Origin: Methylobacterium sp.
GTDB taxonomy: Bacteria; Pseudomonadota; Alphaproteobacteria; Rhizobiales; Beijerinckiaceae
Length of the DNA: 64,000 nucleotides
Direction: 5' to 3'
NCBI GenBank assembly: GCA_020253445.1
Contig: JADCBP010000006.1
Span: 124,001 to 188,000, forward strand
Part shown: in pieces, positions 1-12,422 of the stretch
Numbering within the stretch: position 1 is the stretch's first letter
How the letters are laid out: every line of letters begins with the position of its first letter
Notes under the pieces: model-generated
The model's database searches: none
The model's input: only the letters and a program-made list of their open reading frames with translations
Told to the model about the DNA's origin: nothing
Made by a program: the position numbers and the translations under genes

Positions 1-251
1 CAGAAGGCCACGGCCATCAGCGCATAAAGAAAGGTCCAGACGATCGGGAACGCCATGTCCGGCGGGTTGAAGAACGGCTTCTGCAAGGTGCGATACCAGC
101 TCACCATCCCCACGGCCGTGAAGAGCTGGCCGATCACGCTCGCGAAAAGCGACGGCAGGATCGCGACCGGCAGCAGCGCCAGCCCGCGCCAGGACATGGC
201 CGGATGAAGCGGCGGGCTGGTGGTCGCGGAAGGCTGAGGGGGCATCGTCAT
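1..251 (-). CDS. tspO: TspO/MBR family protein (N-terminal part only)
   Basis: The gene runs off the left edge, so only about 83 N-terminal residues are visible. They contain a first hydrophobic segment (about residues 21-50) and then the WYRTLQKPFFNPPD / FPIVWTFLYALMA stretch, which is the tryptophan- and proline-rich loop and second helix typical of TspO (tryptophan-rich sensory protein, peripheral benzodiazepine receptor homologue). Family members are five-helix membrane proteins that bind porphyrins. Two in-frame ATGs (positions 251 and 245) could start it; the N-terminus before the first helix is proline-rich and about 20 residues long. It is on the same strand as the EamA permease just upstream (272-1156) and may be cotranscribed with it. 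The family call is secure; substrate and role here are not known. Confidence 0.85.
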   Translation of the reverse strand, partial: MTMPPQPSATTSPPLHPAMSWRGLALLPVAILPSLFASVIGQLFTAVGMVSWYRTLQKPFFNPPDMAFPIVWTFLYALMAVAF

Positions 252-271
252 GAGAGGGTCCTTGCCGTCTG

Positions 272-1156
272 TCAGGCCGGCCTGGCGGGCCGGGTGGCGA
301 GATACACACCAAAAGCGGTCAGCGCCATGAATGCGATCTGCAGAACGGTAAGGGTTTCACCGAACATCAGATAGGCCTCGATCGCCGCCGTGGGCGGGAT
401 GAGGTAGATCAGCGCTGCGACCCTCGATACCGCACCACGGCGGATCATCATCAGCATCAGGCTGATCGCACCCAGCGAAAGCGGGATCACCGACCAGGCG
501 AGCGCCGCCCAGGTCTCCCAACGGCTCTCGAAGCGCAAGGGTTCCAGCAGGAGCGCGAGCGGCAGCAGCGCGAGGAACGCGCCGGCATATTGCAGGCTGG
601 ACACCACGCGCAGGTCGCCGGAGGCGATATAGCGCTTCTGGTAGAAGGTCCCGAGCGTCACCGCGATCATCGCGATCACGTTCACGAGAACCGGTCCGGC
701 GAGGCTCTCGAGTGTCCCGGCCGAAAGCCCCGCGAGCTTCGGCGCAATCACCCCCATCACGCCGAGGAACCCGATTGCGATGCCCGAAAGCTGCAGGGCG
801 CCGAGCCTTTCGCCGCCAAGGCGGGCCGCGAGCGCCGCCGTGATCAGCGGCTGGATGGCCGCAATGAGTGCCGAGACGCCCACCGGCAGCCCGTGGGCCA
901 CGGCCCACCACACCCCGCCGAGATAGATGGCATGCAGCAGAACGCCGCTCAGCATGCCATGGCCATAGGCCGCGCGGTTGCGCGGCCATTCTGCCCGGAA
1001 GGCGAGGGCGATCAGCGCCATGAGCACGAAAGCACAGGCGAAGCGGATGACCAGGAAGAACAGCGGATCGGCAAAGGACGCCGCGTATTTCGCGACGATC
1101 CAGCCGGTGGACCAGATGAGAACGAAAAGCGCCGGCGCGACCGTGACAAGCGACAT
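272..1156 (-). CDS. EamA/DMT-family permease
   Basis: The product is 294 residues with about ten hydrophobic helices arranged as two EamA repeats, the layout of the drug/metabolite transporter superfamily (inner-membrane export of amino acids, metabolites or drugs). The N-terminal part reads SLVTVAPALFVLIWSTGWIV, a common EamA opening. An in-frame ATG lies further upstream (1234), but the extra 26 residues are hydrophilic and overlap a palindrome, so the start at 1156, immediately before the first helix, is preferred. The C-terminus ends ATRPARPA. The transported substrate cannot be read from the sequence. Downstream on the same strand lies tspO with a 20-bp gap. Confidence 0.85.
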   Translation of the reverse strand: MSLVTVAPALFVLIWSTGWIVAKYAASFADPLFFLVIRFACAFVLMALIALAFRAEWPRNRAAYGHGMLSGVLLHAIYLGGVWWAVAHGLPVGVSALIAAIQPLITAALAARLGGERLGALQLSGIAIGFLGVMGVIAPKLAGLSAGTLESLAGPVLVNVIAMIAVTLGTFYQKRYIASGDLRVVSSLQYAGAFLALLPLALLLEPLRFESRWETWAALAWSVIPLSLGAISLMLMMIRRGAVSRVAALIYLIPPTAAIEAYLMFGETLTVLQIAFMALTAFGVYLATRPARPA

Positions 1157-1203
1157 GGCTCCCCCTGTAGAGGAAGCCTGTCGCCAAGGGAATGGGTCAT
1201 GAG

Positions 1204-1236
1204 CCGTGATGGCCGGACATGGCCCGGCCATCACGG
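1204..1236. repeat. 13-bp perfect inverted repeat between clpB and the EamA gene
   Basis: CCGTGATGGCCGG (1204-1216) is followed by a 7-nt loop and its exact reverse complement (1224-1236). No T-tract follows on either side, so it is not a canonical intrinsic terminator, although it could stabilise the 3' end of the clpB transcript. The core ATGGCCGG...CCGGCCAT recurs at 12426-12448, so this looks like a member of a dispersed palindromic repeat family. Confidence 0.8.
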
Positions 1237-1246
1237 CGCTGACTTC

Positions 1247-3868
<2,622 letters not shown>

Positions 3869-3974
3869 GCTCTTCCCTCATCCGGCGAAGTGGCGGTCGC
3901 CCCGTTTTGGCAACGATCGATCTTGCGCAATGTAGGTGTGGCCAATCCGCAACAAAAGGGGCAGGATCAAAGGA

Positions 3975-4781
3975 ATGTCGGAAATCACCCAATCGCGGCT
4001 CGGCGCGCGCCAAGATAGTATAGCGCGCCTCGCCGCGCTTCATCGCTACCCCGTGAAAGGCCTCTCGCCGGAGGCGATGTCCGAGGCGCAACTCACGGAA
4101 GGCGAGCATTTTCCCGGTGACCGCCTGATGGCGATCGAGAACGGCCCCTCGGGGTTCGATCCCGCCGCGCCCGAGCATCTGCCGAAGCAGAAATTCCTGA
4201 TGCTCATGCGCAACGAGAAGCTGGCGCGCATCGCGGCACGCTTCGAGGATGCCACGCGCCGGCTCACCCTCAGCCAGGGCGGCGGGGTGGTCGCGAGCGG
4301 CGTGGTGGATGAGGAAACGGGCCGCGCGGCCATCGAGCGCTTTTTCGAAAGCTATATGGGCGATGAGATGCGCGGCCCGGCACGCCTGCTCGTCGCACCG
4401 CCGGGCCACCGCTTCATGGATTCGCGGCACGGCTTCCTCTCGATCATCAACCGCGCCAGCGTGGAGGCCATCGCCAGGCTCGCGAACCGAGCGAGCATCG
4501 ATCCGCTGCGCTTTCGCGGCAACCTGCTGGTGGAGGGGCTTGCGCCCTGGGCCGAGTTCGATCTCGTGGGCCAGCGGGTGAAAATCGGAGAGGCCGAACT
4601 CGAAATCACCCGGCGCATCGACCGATGCGCCGCCATCGATGTCGACCCGCGCGCAGGCCTGCGTGACCTGCGCATGGTGTCGCTGCTGGAGCAGAATCTC
4701 GCGCACCATGATTGCGGGGTCTATGCCCGCATCCTTCGCTCGGGTCTCATCCGGCCGGGCGATGCGCTGACCGTGCCCTGA
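3975..4781 (+). CDS. MOSC domain-containing protein
   Basis: This 268-residue protein has an N-terminal MOSC beta-barrel part (starts near HRYPVKGLSPE) and a C-terminal MOSC domain. The family's conserved cysteine appears as DRCAAIDVDP near residue 220. MOSC domains occur in molybdenum cofactor sulfurases and in mARC/YcbX-type reductases, where the cysteine handles sulfur or binds Mo cofactor. Because no ferredoxin domain is fused, this looks like the short bacterial type, for which the reaction is not settled. The ATG at 3975 is chosen because AAAGG sits just upstream; an earlier in-frame ATG at 3936 adds 13 basic residues. Divergent from clpB and convergent with the DUF4167 gene. Confidence 0.88.
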   Translation: MSEITQSRLGARQDSIARLAALHRYPVKGLSPEAMSEAQLTEGEHFPGDRLMAIENGPSGFDPAAPEHLPKQKFLMLMRNEKLARIAARFEDATRRLTLSQGGGVVASGVVDEETGRAAIERFFESYMGDEMRGPARLLVAPPGHRFMDSRHGFLSIINRASVEAIARLANRASIDPLRFRGNLLVEGLAPWAEFDLVGQRVKIGEAELEITRRIDRCAAIDVDPRAGLRDLRMVSLLEQNLAHHDCGVYARILRSGLIRPGDALTVP

Positions 4782-4785
4782 GACG

Positions 4786-4808
4786 AAAAAGGGCGACTGG
4801 AGCCGCCC
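4786..4808 (-). terminator. Rho-independent terminator of the DUF4167 gene
   Basis: On the minus strand GGGCG, an 8-nt loop and CGCCC are followed directly by TTTTT. It lies 26 bp past the DUF4167 stop codon, between two convergent genes. The plus-strand reading has no T-tract, so it serves mainly the minus-strand gene. Confidence 0.7.
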
Positions 4809-4833
4809 TCAATTCCTTGATTTTTCGAGTTAT

Positions 4834-5634
4834 TCAGGCCTCGTTTTCACCTTCGCCGGCCAGCGCGCCCTCGGGGCGACCAGTCCGGCCGCGACGGCGG
4901 CGACGATGGCGGAACGGCCCGCGGCCGTCATCCCCCTCGCCCGCCTCGGGCGGACCATCGACATCGCCTTCCGGGCCGACCGCGCGCGCGGGCATGGTGA
5001 GGAAAGCCGGCAGATCGGGCTGATCGCCGGTGCCCTCGACCTCGACCGGCGGACGGCGCGGTTGCTGGAAGCGATCATTGTCGCGGAACCGGTTGCGATC
5101 GCGGTCGCGATCATGGCGGCCACCGCGACGATCCTCACGCGGAGGACGTGGCTGGAACCCACCCTCGCCAACCATGCGCGGCTGGGGCTGGCCTTCGCCG
5201 CCCTCACCTTCGGCCGGCTGTTCGCCGGAAGCGAATTCGCCGCTCTGGCGCTCACCGCCGGAACCGTAGGAGGTGCCGCCATTCTGCTGTTGCATCGCCT
5301 GTGGCGAGCGGAAGGTGAAACGGTCCGAGGACGGGTCGAAATCGTCATCATCATCGTCGCGATCATCCGCCTGGCCGGAAAGCGCAGCCTGCTGGGCCTG
5401 CACGGCCGCGGCGATGAGGCGGTAATAATGCTCGGCATGCTGCAGATAGCTCTCCGCGGCCACCGGATCGCCGGAGAGATGCGCATCGCGGGCGAGCTGG
5501 GTGTATTTCTCGGCGATGTGCTGGGCCGTGCCGCGGACTTTCACATCCGGACCGTTCGATTCATACGAACGCGTCAACGGGTTGGGCCCGCGACGGTTGC
5601 GACCCCGCATGCGCTTGTTCTGTCCTGGTCTCAT
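4834..5634 (-). CDS. DUF4167 domain-containing protein
   Basis: This is a 266-residue, strongly charged protein. The conserved DUF4167 domain is at the N-terminus (about 1-85): a basic opening MRPGQNKRMRGRNRRGPNPL, then VRGTAQHIAEKYTQLARDA and a helix with YLQHAEHYYRLIAA. The remainder is low-complexity, rich in G, R, D, E, P and Q, and ends in a basic RRRRRGRTGRPEG stretch, suggesting RNA binding and disorder. The family is nearly confined to Alphaproteobacteria, is often found beside prmC/prfA as here, and has no established function. The gene is followed by its own terminator. Confidence 0.9.
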   Translation of the reverse strand: MRPGQNKRMRGRNRRGPNPLTRSYESNGPDVKVRGTAQHIAEKYTQLARDAHLSGDPVAAESYLQHAEHYYRLIAAAVQAQQAALSGQADDRDDDDDDFDPSSDRFTFRSPQAMQQQNGGTSYGSGGERQSGEFASGEQPAEGEGGEGQPQPRMVGEGGFQPRPPREDRRGGRHDRDRDRNRFRDNDRFQQPRRPPVEVEGTGDQPDLPAFLTMPARAVGPEGDVDGPPEAGEGDDGRGPFRHRRRRRGRTGRPEGALAGEGENEA

Positions 5635-5933
5635 CCGTGTTTTTCTCGGCTGGCTCGGTTTACGGGCGGGCTTGGCGTTGCCTGGAGGCTGTCATCCGGG
5701 GAACAAATCCCCGCTCGTCGCGTCCGGCGCCCCGGAGGGAGCGCGGGCCTTGCGACAGGTCTTTCGGTCAAGGATCCCGGCGCCGCCGGCTCAATCAACG
5801 TGACGGAAAGAGGCGATGCTTGTCCCAGCTGCGTCGAGTCCAACCCCTGGATGACCCTGACGCGTGCACCACACGCTGCTTCCTTAGCGGCTCTTTCGCA
5901 GGGTTGCAAGCAAAGGCATCGGGCCCCTTCGTT
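5635..5933. other. 299-bp gap between prmC and the DUF4167 gene
   Basis: No convincing gene is present; the open frames here have no recognisable protein content. It should hold the promoter and leader of the DUF4167 gene. One small perfect hairpin is visible at 5697-5713 (CGGGGA, 5-nt loop, TCCCCG), which would fall in that gene's 5' leader. Confidence 0.4.
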
Positions 5934-6794
5934 TCATCCCCGGCCAAGGAGATGTCGCGCATGCCCGGCAAGGTCATACCGGATCGCCATATCCTGGAAA
6001 CCAGCCGCCTCCATCAGGGCAATCACGCTTTCGGATTGCCCCGCTCCCAGTTCGACGCCCAGCCAGCCGCCGGGCATGAGAAAGGCGCGCGCCTCACCCG
6101 CGATGCGCCGGTAGAAGGCGAGGCCATCCGGCCCCCCATCGAGCGCGAGGGGAGGATCGAAATCCCGCACCGCCAGCTCAAGACCCGCGAGATCGGCGCT
6201 GGGGATGTAGGGTGGGTTGGAGAGGATGGCGTCGAACGGCCCGGCGAGCCCCGCGAACAGATCACCGTGATGGAAAGCCACCCGGCCAGCCACGCCCAAG
6301 GCTTCCGCATTCCCCCCCGCCACCGCAAGCGCTGCGGGCGAGAGATCCACCGCCACGCCGGTCGCCTCGGGGATTTCGGCCAGCAATGTGAGGATGATCG
6401 CGCCCGAACCCGTGCCAAGATCGAGCAGGCGCGGTGCCCGCTGCCCCGCCAGGCGCTTCAGCATCTCCTCCACCAGCAATTCGGTCTCGGGCCGGGGGTC
6501 GAGCACATCCGGCGTCACGCGGAAATCGCGACCGCAGAAGCTGCGTCGCCCCGCGATTCGTGTCAGCGGTTCGCCCTTGAGCGCCCGCGACAGGGCCGGA
6601 CCGAGACGCTCCGCCGTTTCGCCGATCAGGCGATCCGGGTGAAGAAAGAGTTCACCGGGCTCCACGCGGAGGGCATCCGCCAGAAGCCGGCGCGCCATGA
6701 GGCGGCAATCCTCGAAACCCGCCTTGCCGAAGGCGGTCGCGAGCAAATCCCCCGCTTCAGCGCGCCGCATGTCGGGCCGGAACGCCCCGCTCAT
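5934..6794 (-). CDS. prmC: Peptide chain release factor N5-glutamine methyltransferase
   Basis: The 286-residue product has a helical N-terminal domain (about 1-85) that binds the release factor and a Rossmann methyltransferase domain with the S-adenosylmethionine loop DLGTGSGA (125-132) and the catalytic NPPY motif (193-196). PrmC methylates the glutamine of the GGQ motif in RF1 and RF2. Its partner prfA lies immediately upstream and the two overlap by 4 nt (6791-6794), so translation is probably coupled. Confidence 0.97.
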   Translation of the reverse strand: MSGAFRPDMRRAEAGDLLATAFGKAGFEDCRLMARRLLADALRVEPGELFLHPDRLIGETAERLGPALSRALKGEPLTRIAGRRSFCGRDFRVTPDVLDPRPETELLVEEMLKRLAGQRAPRLLDLGTGSGAIILTLLAEIPEATGVAVDLSPAALAVAGGNAEALGVAGRVAFHHGDLFAGLAGPFDAILSNPPYIPSADLAGLELAVRDFDPPLALDGGPDGLAFYRRIAGEARAFLMPGGWLGVELGAGQSESVIALMEAAGFQDMAIRYDLAGHARHLLGRG

Positions 6795-7876
6795 GCCTCT
6801 TCCCCGGCGAGCAGACGCGCCTGATGCTCGGTGATCAGCGCCTCGATCAGTTCCTCAAGCCCGCTGCCTTCCAGGATCGCCTCGATCTTGTAGAGCGTGA
6901 GGTTGATGCGGTGGTCGGTCACGCGACCTTGCGGGAAATTGTAGGTGCGGATGCGCTCGGAACGATCACCCGAGCCGATCTGGTCCTTGCGGGCAGCCGC
7001 GCGAGCCTTGGCGAGGCGCTGGCGCTCCATGTCGAAGAGGCGCGTGCGCAGGATATCCATGGCCCGCGCCCGGTTTTTATGCTGGGAGCGCTCCTCCTGC
7101 ACCAGAACCGCAAGGCCGGACGGGATATGCGTGATGCGGATGGCCGATTCGGTCTTGTTGACGTGCTGGCCGCCGGCCCCCTGCGAGCGCATGGTCTCGA
7201 TGCGAAGGTCTGCCTCGTTGATCGAGACATCCACCTCTTCGGCGAGCGGCAGCACGGCGACCGTGGCGGCGGAAGTGTGGATGCGTCCCTGCGCTTCGGT
7301 TTCGGGCACGCGCTGCACGCGATGCACGCCGGATTCGAATTTCAGCCGGGCGAAGACACCCTCGCCATGGATTTCCGCGACGATTTCCTTGAAGCCGCCC
7401 ATCGCGCCTTCATTGGCCGAAAGCACCTCGACCTTCCAGCCCTTCAATTCGGCATAGCGCTGGTACATGCGGAAGAGATTGCCGGCGAAGAGCGAGGCTT
7501 CATCGCCGCCCGTGCCCGCACGCACCTCCAGGATGACCGAGCGGTCATCGGCGGAATCGCGCGGCAGCAGGCCAAGGCGGATCACCTGCACGATTCGCTC
7601 GTGCTCGGCCACCAGCATGGCCAGTTCCTCCTCGGCCATCGCGCGCATCCCGGCATCGATCGCGGCATCGGCGAGCATCTCGCGGGTGGCGGCGAGATCG
7701 GCCGCGACACGCCGCTCGGCGGCGATCGCCTGCACGAGGGGGCCAAGTGCTGCGAGCTCCTTCGAGAGCGCGACGATGCTCGTGGCGTCGGCGGTGGCGG
7801 CGAGCCGCGCTTCCAGATCGGCATGCTTGGCCGAAATGGCATCGAGCTTCTCGCGGGGGAGAACGTTGTCGCTCAT
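6791..7876 (-). CDS. prfA: Peptide chain release factor 1
   Basis: The protein has 361 residues. The catalytic GGQ is at 235-237 within [19 protein letters not shown], and the codon-reading PxT tripeptide is PET (191-193) in [14 protein letters not shown], which marks RF1 (UAA/UAG) rather than RF2. It overlaps prmC and lies 12 bp downstream of ptsP, forming a ptsP-prfA-prmC unit that is widely conserved in Rhizobiales. Confidence 0.98.
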   Translation of the reverse strand: MSDNVLPREKLDAISAKHADLEARLAATADATSIVALSKELAALGPLVQAIAAERRVAADLAATREMLADAAIDAGMRAMAEEELAMLVAEHERIVQVIRLGLLPRDSADDRSVILEVRAGTGGDEASLFAGNLFRMYQRYAELKGWKVEVLSANEGAMGGFKEIVAEIHGEGVFARLKFESGVHRVQRVPETEAQGRIHTSAATVAVLPLAEEVDVSINEADLRIETMRSQGAGGQHVNKTESAIRITHIPSGLAVLVQEERSQHKNRARAMDILRTRLFDMERQRLAKARAAARKDQIGSGDRSERIRTYNFPQGRVTDHRINLTLYKIEAILEGSGLEELIEALITEHQARLLAGEEA

Positions 7877-7888
7877 GGAAAAGGCCGG

Positions 7889-10159
7889 CTACGAGGCCAG
7901 CTCGCCTTTCGGCACGAAGGGTTTCAGCTTCTGGCGCAGCGCCGGCGCATCGAGCCCCGCCGCCAATGCCTCGCGCACCAGCGGTTCCACCGCCGTGATC
8001 TCCAACCCCTGCAACATGGCCTTGAACGGCCCGATGCCCGAGGGTGAGACCGAGAACGACCGGAAGCCCAGCGCGATCAGCGCCAAAGCCTCCGCTGGTC
8101 GCCCCGCGATTTCGCCGCAGATCGAAACCGGCATGCCCGTGGCCTTCGCCTTGTCTGCCACCTTGCAAAGCGCGCGCAGGAAGGAGGGGTGCAGCGCATC
8201 AAACCGATTTGAGACCATCGCATTATCACGATCGACCGCGAACATGAACTGCATCAGGTCATTCGTGCCGATGGAGATGAAATCGGCTTTCTCGAAGACG
8301 CGATCAAGATCGAAGAGCAGCGAGGGCACTTCGAGCATCACGCCGAGTTGAACGGTCTTCGGCCCCGGCTGGCCGAGGCGGCGCTGCCGTTCGCGCTCGC
8401 GGCCGAGCATGGCCTTGGCGGCATCAAGCTCCTCCACCACCGAAACCATCGGCAGCATGATCCGCAGGTCGCGATCCTTCGCGGCGGCGAGCAGCGCGCG
8501 AAGCTGCGTGCGCAGCAAAGCGGGCCGATCCAGCCCGATGCGTACCGCGCGCCAGCCAAGCGCGGGGTTCTCTTCCTCGAGTTGCTTCAGGTAGGGCAGC
8601 ACCTTGTCGCCGCCGATATCGAGCGTGCGGAAAGTGACCGGGCGCCGCCCGGCAATATCGATGATCGAACGATAGAGTGCTTCCTGTGCCTGCGCACGCG
8701 GCAGCGAAGACGCGACCATGAACAGGATTTCCGTGCGGAAAAGCCCGATGCCGCTGGCGCCCGTCTCATCGAGATTCGCCATGTCGATCAGGAGGCCGGC
8801 ATTCATCTGCAGGTCGATCGAAACGCCGTCCTTCGTGCGCGCGGGCTGATTGCGCAGGGCCCGATACTGCTCCTGACGGCGCGCGCGCAGGCGGGCCTTC
8901 TCGGCATAGGCGGATTGCACATCGGGCGAAGGGCGCAACTGCACCTCGCCCGCGGTCCCATCGACGATGATCGCGTCGCCCTGCTCCACAAGGCCGACAA
9001 TCCGTTCGACGCGACCGACCGTAGGGATACCGAGAGCGCGCGCGACAATCGCCACATGGCTCGTGGAGCCGCCCTCCTCCAGCACGAGGCCCCGCAGGCG
9101 CTGGCGCTGGTAATCGAGAAGCGCGGCCGGGCCCATCGCACGCGCCACGAGAATGGCATTCTCCGGCAACTTGTCCGCCGGCAGGGTGAAGGCGGCGCCC
9201 GTGAGTTCATGCAGCAGGCGGTTCGCGAGATCATCGAGATCGTGAAGGCGCTCGCGCAGATAGGGGTCGGTCTGGCGCAGCAGGCGCGCGCGGGCATCGG
9301 ATTGCACGCGCTCCACCGCCGCTTCCGCCGTGAGGCCGGTATTGATCGCCTCCTGCAGCCGCCGGATCCAGCCGCGATCATGCGCGAACATCCGGAAGGT
9401 TTCGAGCACATCGCGATGCTCGCCCGCTCCACCCAGCGAACCGCCCTCCATCAGGTCGTCGATGGAAGCGCGCATCTTCTCCATCGCGGCATGGAGGCGG
9501 CGTAGCTCCTCCTGCGGATCATCCGCGACGAGGTTCCTGATCTCGATGCGCGGCTCGTGGAGCACCGCATGGCCCAGGCCCACGCCTTCCGCGATGGATT
9601 GGCCGGAGAGCGTCAGCGCCCGGCGAATGGCCGTGCCGCCCGAGCCGGGGCGCGCGAGCGCTTCGAGTTCACCGCCCGCCACCAATTCCGCAAGGATCAT
9701 CGCGGTCGTCTGCAGCGCTTCCATTTCCTCTTCGGAATAGGCGCGCTTGGCGCGGTTCTGCACCACGAGAACGCCGAGCGTGTTGCCCGCCCGCAGGATG
9801 GGCACACCCGCGAAGGAGGCGTAGTTTTCCTCGCCCGTTTCCGGCTTGTAGGAGAAGGCAGGGTGGTTCTGCGCATCGGCCAGCGCCAGTGGCTCCGCTT
9901 CGCGGGCGATCAGGCCGACAAGGCCCTCATCCGCGCGCATGGTGGTGAGGTGAACCGCCTCGCGATTGAGGCCCTCGGTCGCGTAGAGTTCAAGCGCGCC
10001 ATCCGCCCGCTTCACATAGACCGAGCACACCTCTGCCACCATGTTGGAGGCGATGAGGACGACGATCTTGTCGAGCCGCGCCTGCGCGCTCATCTGCTCC
10101 GACATCACCTCGCGGAGGCGACGCAGCAGCAGGCGAGGTCCGCCGAGCGCTTGACGCAT
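7889..10159 (-). CDS. ptsP: PTS enzyme I-Ntr (PEP-protein phosphotransferase, GAF type)
   Basis: This 756-residue protein starts with a GAF sensory domain (about 25-165), followed by the enzyme I N-terminal/HPr-binding domain, the phosphohistidine domain with GGSTSHVAIVA (active His368), and a PEP-binding TIM barrel carrying the family's VSICGEIAG (active Cys) and MLEVPSLLFDLD segments. In the nitrogen-related PTS it passes phosphate from PEP to NPr and then EIIA-Ntr; the GAF domain is thought to sense glutamine or nitrogen status. It is a regulatory, not a sugar-uptake, enzyme. It sits between lysC and prfA on the same strand. Confidence 0.96.
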   Translation of the reverse strand: MRQALGGPRLLLRRLREVMSEQMSAQARLDKIVVLIASNMVAEVCSVYVKRADGALELYATEGLNREAVHLTTMRADEGLVGLIAREAEPLALADAQNHPAFSYKPETGEENYASFAGVPILRAGNTLGVLVVQNRAKRAYSEEEMEALQTTAMILAELVAGGELEALARPGSGGTAIRRALTLSGQSIAEGVGLGHAVLHEPRIEIRNLVADDPQEELRRLHAAMEKMRASIDDLMEGGSLGGAGEHRDVLETFRMFAHDRGWIRRLQEAINTGLTAEAAVERVQSDARARLLRQTDPYLRERLHDLDDLANRLLHELTGAAFTLPADKLPENAILVARAMGPAALLDYQRQRLRGLVLEEGGSTSHVAIVARALGIPTVGRVERIVGLVEQGDAIIVDGTAGEVQLRPSPDVQSAYAEKARLRARRQEQYRALRNQPARTKDGVSIDLQMNAGLLIDMANLDETGASGIGLFRTEILFMVASSLPRAQAQEALYRSIIDIAGRRPVTFRTLDIGGDKVLPYLKQLEEENPALGWRAVRIGLDRPALLRTQLRALLAAAKDRDLRIMLPMVSVVEELDAAKAMLGRERERQRRLGQPGPKTVQLGVMLEVPSLLFDLDRVFEKADFISIGTNDLMQFMFAVDRDNAMVSNRFDALHPSFLRALCKVADKAKATGMPVSICGEIAGRPAEALALIALGFRSFSVSPSGIGPFKAMLQGLEITAVEPLVREALAAGLDAPALRQKLKPFVPKGELAS

Positions 10160-10294
10160 GTCTCACGATCTCCCTGCCGGATCGGAAGGCGGCACGCGAT
10201 TCCGCCCGACCCCTGAAACGAGCTACAACGCCCGGGCCAAGGCATGCAAGCTTTCCCGCGCCCCGGGGACGGAAAAGGCCAGGATAGCGGGGCT

Positions 10295-11533
10295 TCAGGC
10301 CGCGTCGAGGCCGTAAAGCGAGTGTAAGGTGCGCACCGCCAGTTCTGTATAGGCTTGATCGATCAGCACCGAGAACTTGATCTCGCTGGTGGTGATGGCC
10401 CGGATATTGATGCCACGATCGGCGAGCGCCTTGAAGGCCTTCGCGGCGACGCCCGCATGCGAACGCATGCCGACACCAATTGCCGAGACTTTCGCCACAT
10501 CCTGCGCGCCCTCGATGGAGGGGTAGCCGATCGTATCCTTCTGCTTGGCGAGAACCGCCATCGCGCGGGTGTAATCCGCCGATGGCACGGTGAAGGTGAT
10601 GTCGGTGGTTTTCCCATCGGGCGAGATGTTCTGGACGATCATGTCCACGACGACATTCGCATCGGCGAGCGGGGTGAAGACGGCCGCCGCCACGCCGGGC
10701 TTGTCCGGCACGTTGCGGAGCGTGATCTGCGCCTCATCCTTCGAATAGGCGATACCGGTAACGACTTGGCTTTCCACGATTTCCTCCTCGCCGCAGATCA
10801 GCGTGCCAGGCTTGGGATTGTTCGGATCATCAAAGGACGAGCGGACGAATGTGCGCACATTATGCACCATCGCCACTTCCACGGAACGGACTTGCAGCAC
10901 CTTCGCGCCGGCGGAAGCGAGTTCCAGCATCTCCTCGAAGGAGACGCGATCCAGCCTCTGCGCCTTCGGCACGATGCGCGGATCAGTGGTGTAGACCCCG
11001 TCGACATCGGTGTAGATATCGCAGCGATCAGCCCCGATGCCAGCGGCCAAGGCCACCGCCGAGGTATCCGAGCCGCCGCGGCCAAGCGTGGTGAGCCGCC
11101 CCGTGGGCGGATGGATGCCCTGGAAGCCCGCGACCACCGCCACTTCCCTGCGCTCCTCGAAACCCTTCAGGATGCCCGCGCCGCCAATGCCGGTAATGCG
11201 TGCGGCGCCATGGGCGGCATCGGTTTCCACCGGAACCTGCCAGCCCTGCCACGACCGGGCGGGAATGCCGATTTCCTGAAGCGCGATCGCCAGGAGGCCG
11301 GTTGTCACCTGCTCGCCCGAGGCGACCACAGCATCATATTCGCGCTGGTCGTGAAGGGGCGCGGCTTCCTTGCACCAGGCCACAAGCTCGTTCGTCTTGC
11401 CGGACATGGCGGAGACCACGACGGCCACGTGGAATCCCGCCTCGACCTCGCGTTTCACGTGGCGAGCGACATTCTTGATGCGCTCCACATTGGCGACCGA
11501 GGTGCCGCCGAATTTCATGACAAGACGAGGCAT
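10295..11533 (-). CDS. lysC: Aspartate kinase
   Basis: The 412-residue protein opens with the kinase motif VMKFGGTSVANVERI (Lys7) and contains TLGRGGSDTSAVALA and the TDVDGVYTTDPRI loop. Two ACT domains occupy the last 150 residues, as expected for a feedback-regulated monofunctional enzyme. It catalyses the first step toward lysine, threonine, methionine and diaminopimelate. Transcribed divergently from ubiG (146-bp intergenic region) and followed by ptsP after 135 bp in which I see no other gene. Confidence 0.97.
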   Translation of the reverse strand: MPRLVMKFGGTSVANVERIKNVARHVKREVEAGFHVAVVVSAMSGKTNELVAWCKEAAPLHDQREYDAVVASGEQVTTGLLAIALQEIGIPARSWQGWQVPVETDAAHGAARITGIGGAGILKGFEERREVAVVAGFQGIHPPTGRLTTLGRGGSDTSAVALAAGIGADRCDIYTDVDGVYTTDPRIVPKAQRLDRVSFEEMLELASAGAKVLQVRSVEVAMVHNVRTFVRSSFDDPNNPKPGTLICGEEEIVESQVVTGIAYSKDEAQITLRNVPDKPGVAAAVFTPLADANVVVDMIVQNISPDGKTTDITFTVPSADYTRAMAVLAKQKDTIGYPSIEGAQDVAKVSAIGVGMRSHAGVAAKAFKALADRGINIRAITTSEIKFSVLIDQAYTELAVRTLHSLYGLDAA

Positions 11534-11678
11534 AGGCTTGAACCCGCACCTTCGCGAAATGGTTTCAACAAGGGTTGGCCGGGGCTATAGAGAGGGGGTG
11601 CGGCGAGGTCAATGCAGGCAGGAGGGAAAGCACTCAGCCGGTCACATTCCCCTCGCCCCGGAAAGAAGGACACAGGAC

Positions 11679-12419
11679 ATGAGCCGCGACGCCGCCTGGC
11701 GCGACGAAAGCGAGATCGCCCGTTTCAATGCCATGGCCCGGCAATGGTGGGACCCCAACGGCCCCATGAAGCCCTTGCATCGGCTGAACCCGACGCGCCT
11801 CGCTTTCTTCCGCGCCGAAGCCGCGCGCCATTTCGGCCGAGATGCGCGCAGCCTGCGCCCCTTCGAGGGGCTGAGCCTGCTCGATATCGGCTGCGGGGCG
11901 GGCCTGGTGACCGAGCCAATGGCCCGCATGGGCTTTGATGTCTCCGGCATCGACCCGGCGGAGGAGAACATCGCCATCGCCGGGGATCACGCCGCGAAAG
12001 GCGGGCTCTCCATCCGCTACCGCACGATGACCGTGGAAGCGCTGCCGGCCGATGAACGCCATGATGTCGTGACTTTGCTCGAAGTGGTGGAGCATGTGCC
12101 CGATGTTGGCGCCATGGTGGCGGCGGCGGCAAAGCACCTGAAGCCCGGCGGACTTTTCATCGGTTCCACGATCAACCGCACGCTGAAGGCCTTCGGGCTC
12201 GCCATTCTCGGTGCGGAATATGTGCTGCGCTGGGTGCCCAGGGGCACGCATTCCTACGAGAAATTCGTGACCCCCGACGAGTTCGAGGATCACCTCGCGG
12301 CAGCCGGGCTGGAGCCGATGACGCGGCAGGGCATGGTGTTCAACCCGCTCACGAACCAGTGGCTGCTCGCGAACGACACGGATGTGAATTACTTCGTGAC
12401 CGCGCGGAAGCCGGGCTAG
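11679..12419 (+). CDS. ubiG: Ubiquinone biosynthesis O-methyltransferase UbiG
   Basis: The 246-residue protein has the UbiG N-terminal signature DESEIARFNAMARQWWDPNG, the SAM loop LLDIGCGAGLV (about 67-77), and the internal EVVEHVPD and GSTINRTLKAF segments. It performs both O-methylations in ubiquinone synthesis. The start at 11679 is placed where homologues begin and has AGGA just upstream; open frame continues further upstream but would overlap the lysC promoter region. Confidence 0.97.
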   Translation: MSRDAAWRDESEIARFNAMARQWWDPNGPMKPLHRLNPTRLAFFRAEAARHFGRDARSLRPFEGLSLLDIGCGAGLVTEPMARMGFDVSGIDPAEENIAIAGDHAAKGGLSIRYRTMTVEALPADERHDVVTLLEVVEHVPDVGAMVAAAAKHLKPGGLFIGSTINRTLKAFGLAILGAEYVLRWVPRGTHSYEKFVTPDEFEDHLAAAGLEPMTRQGMVFNPLTNQWLLANDTDVNYFVTARKPG

Positions 12420-12422
12420 GGC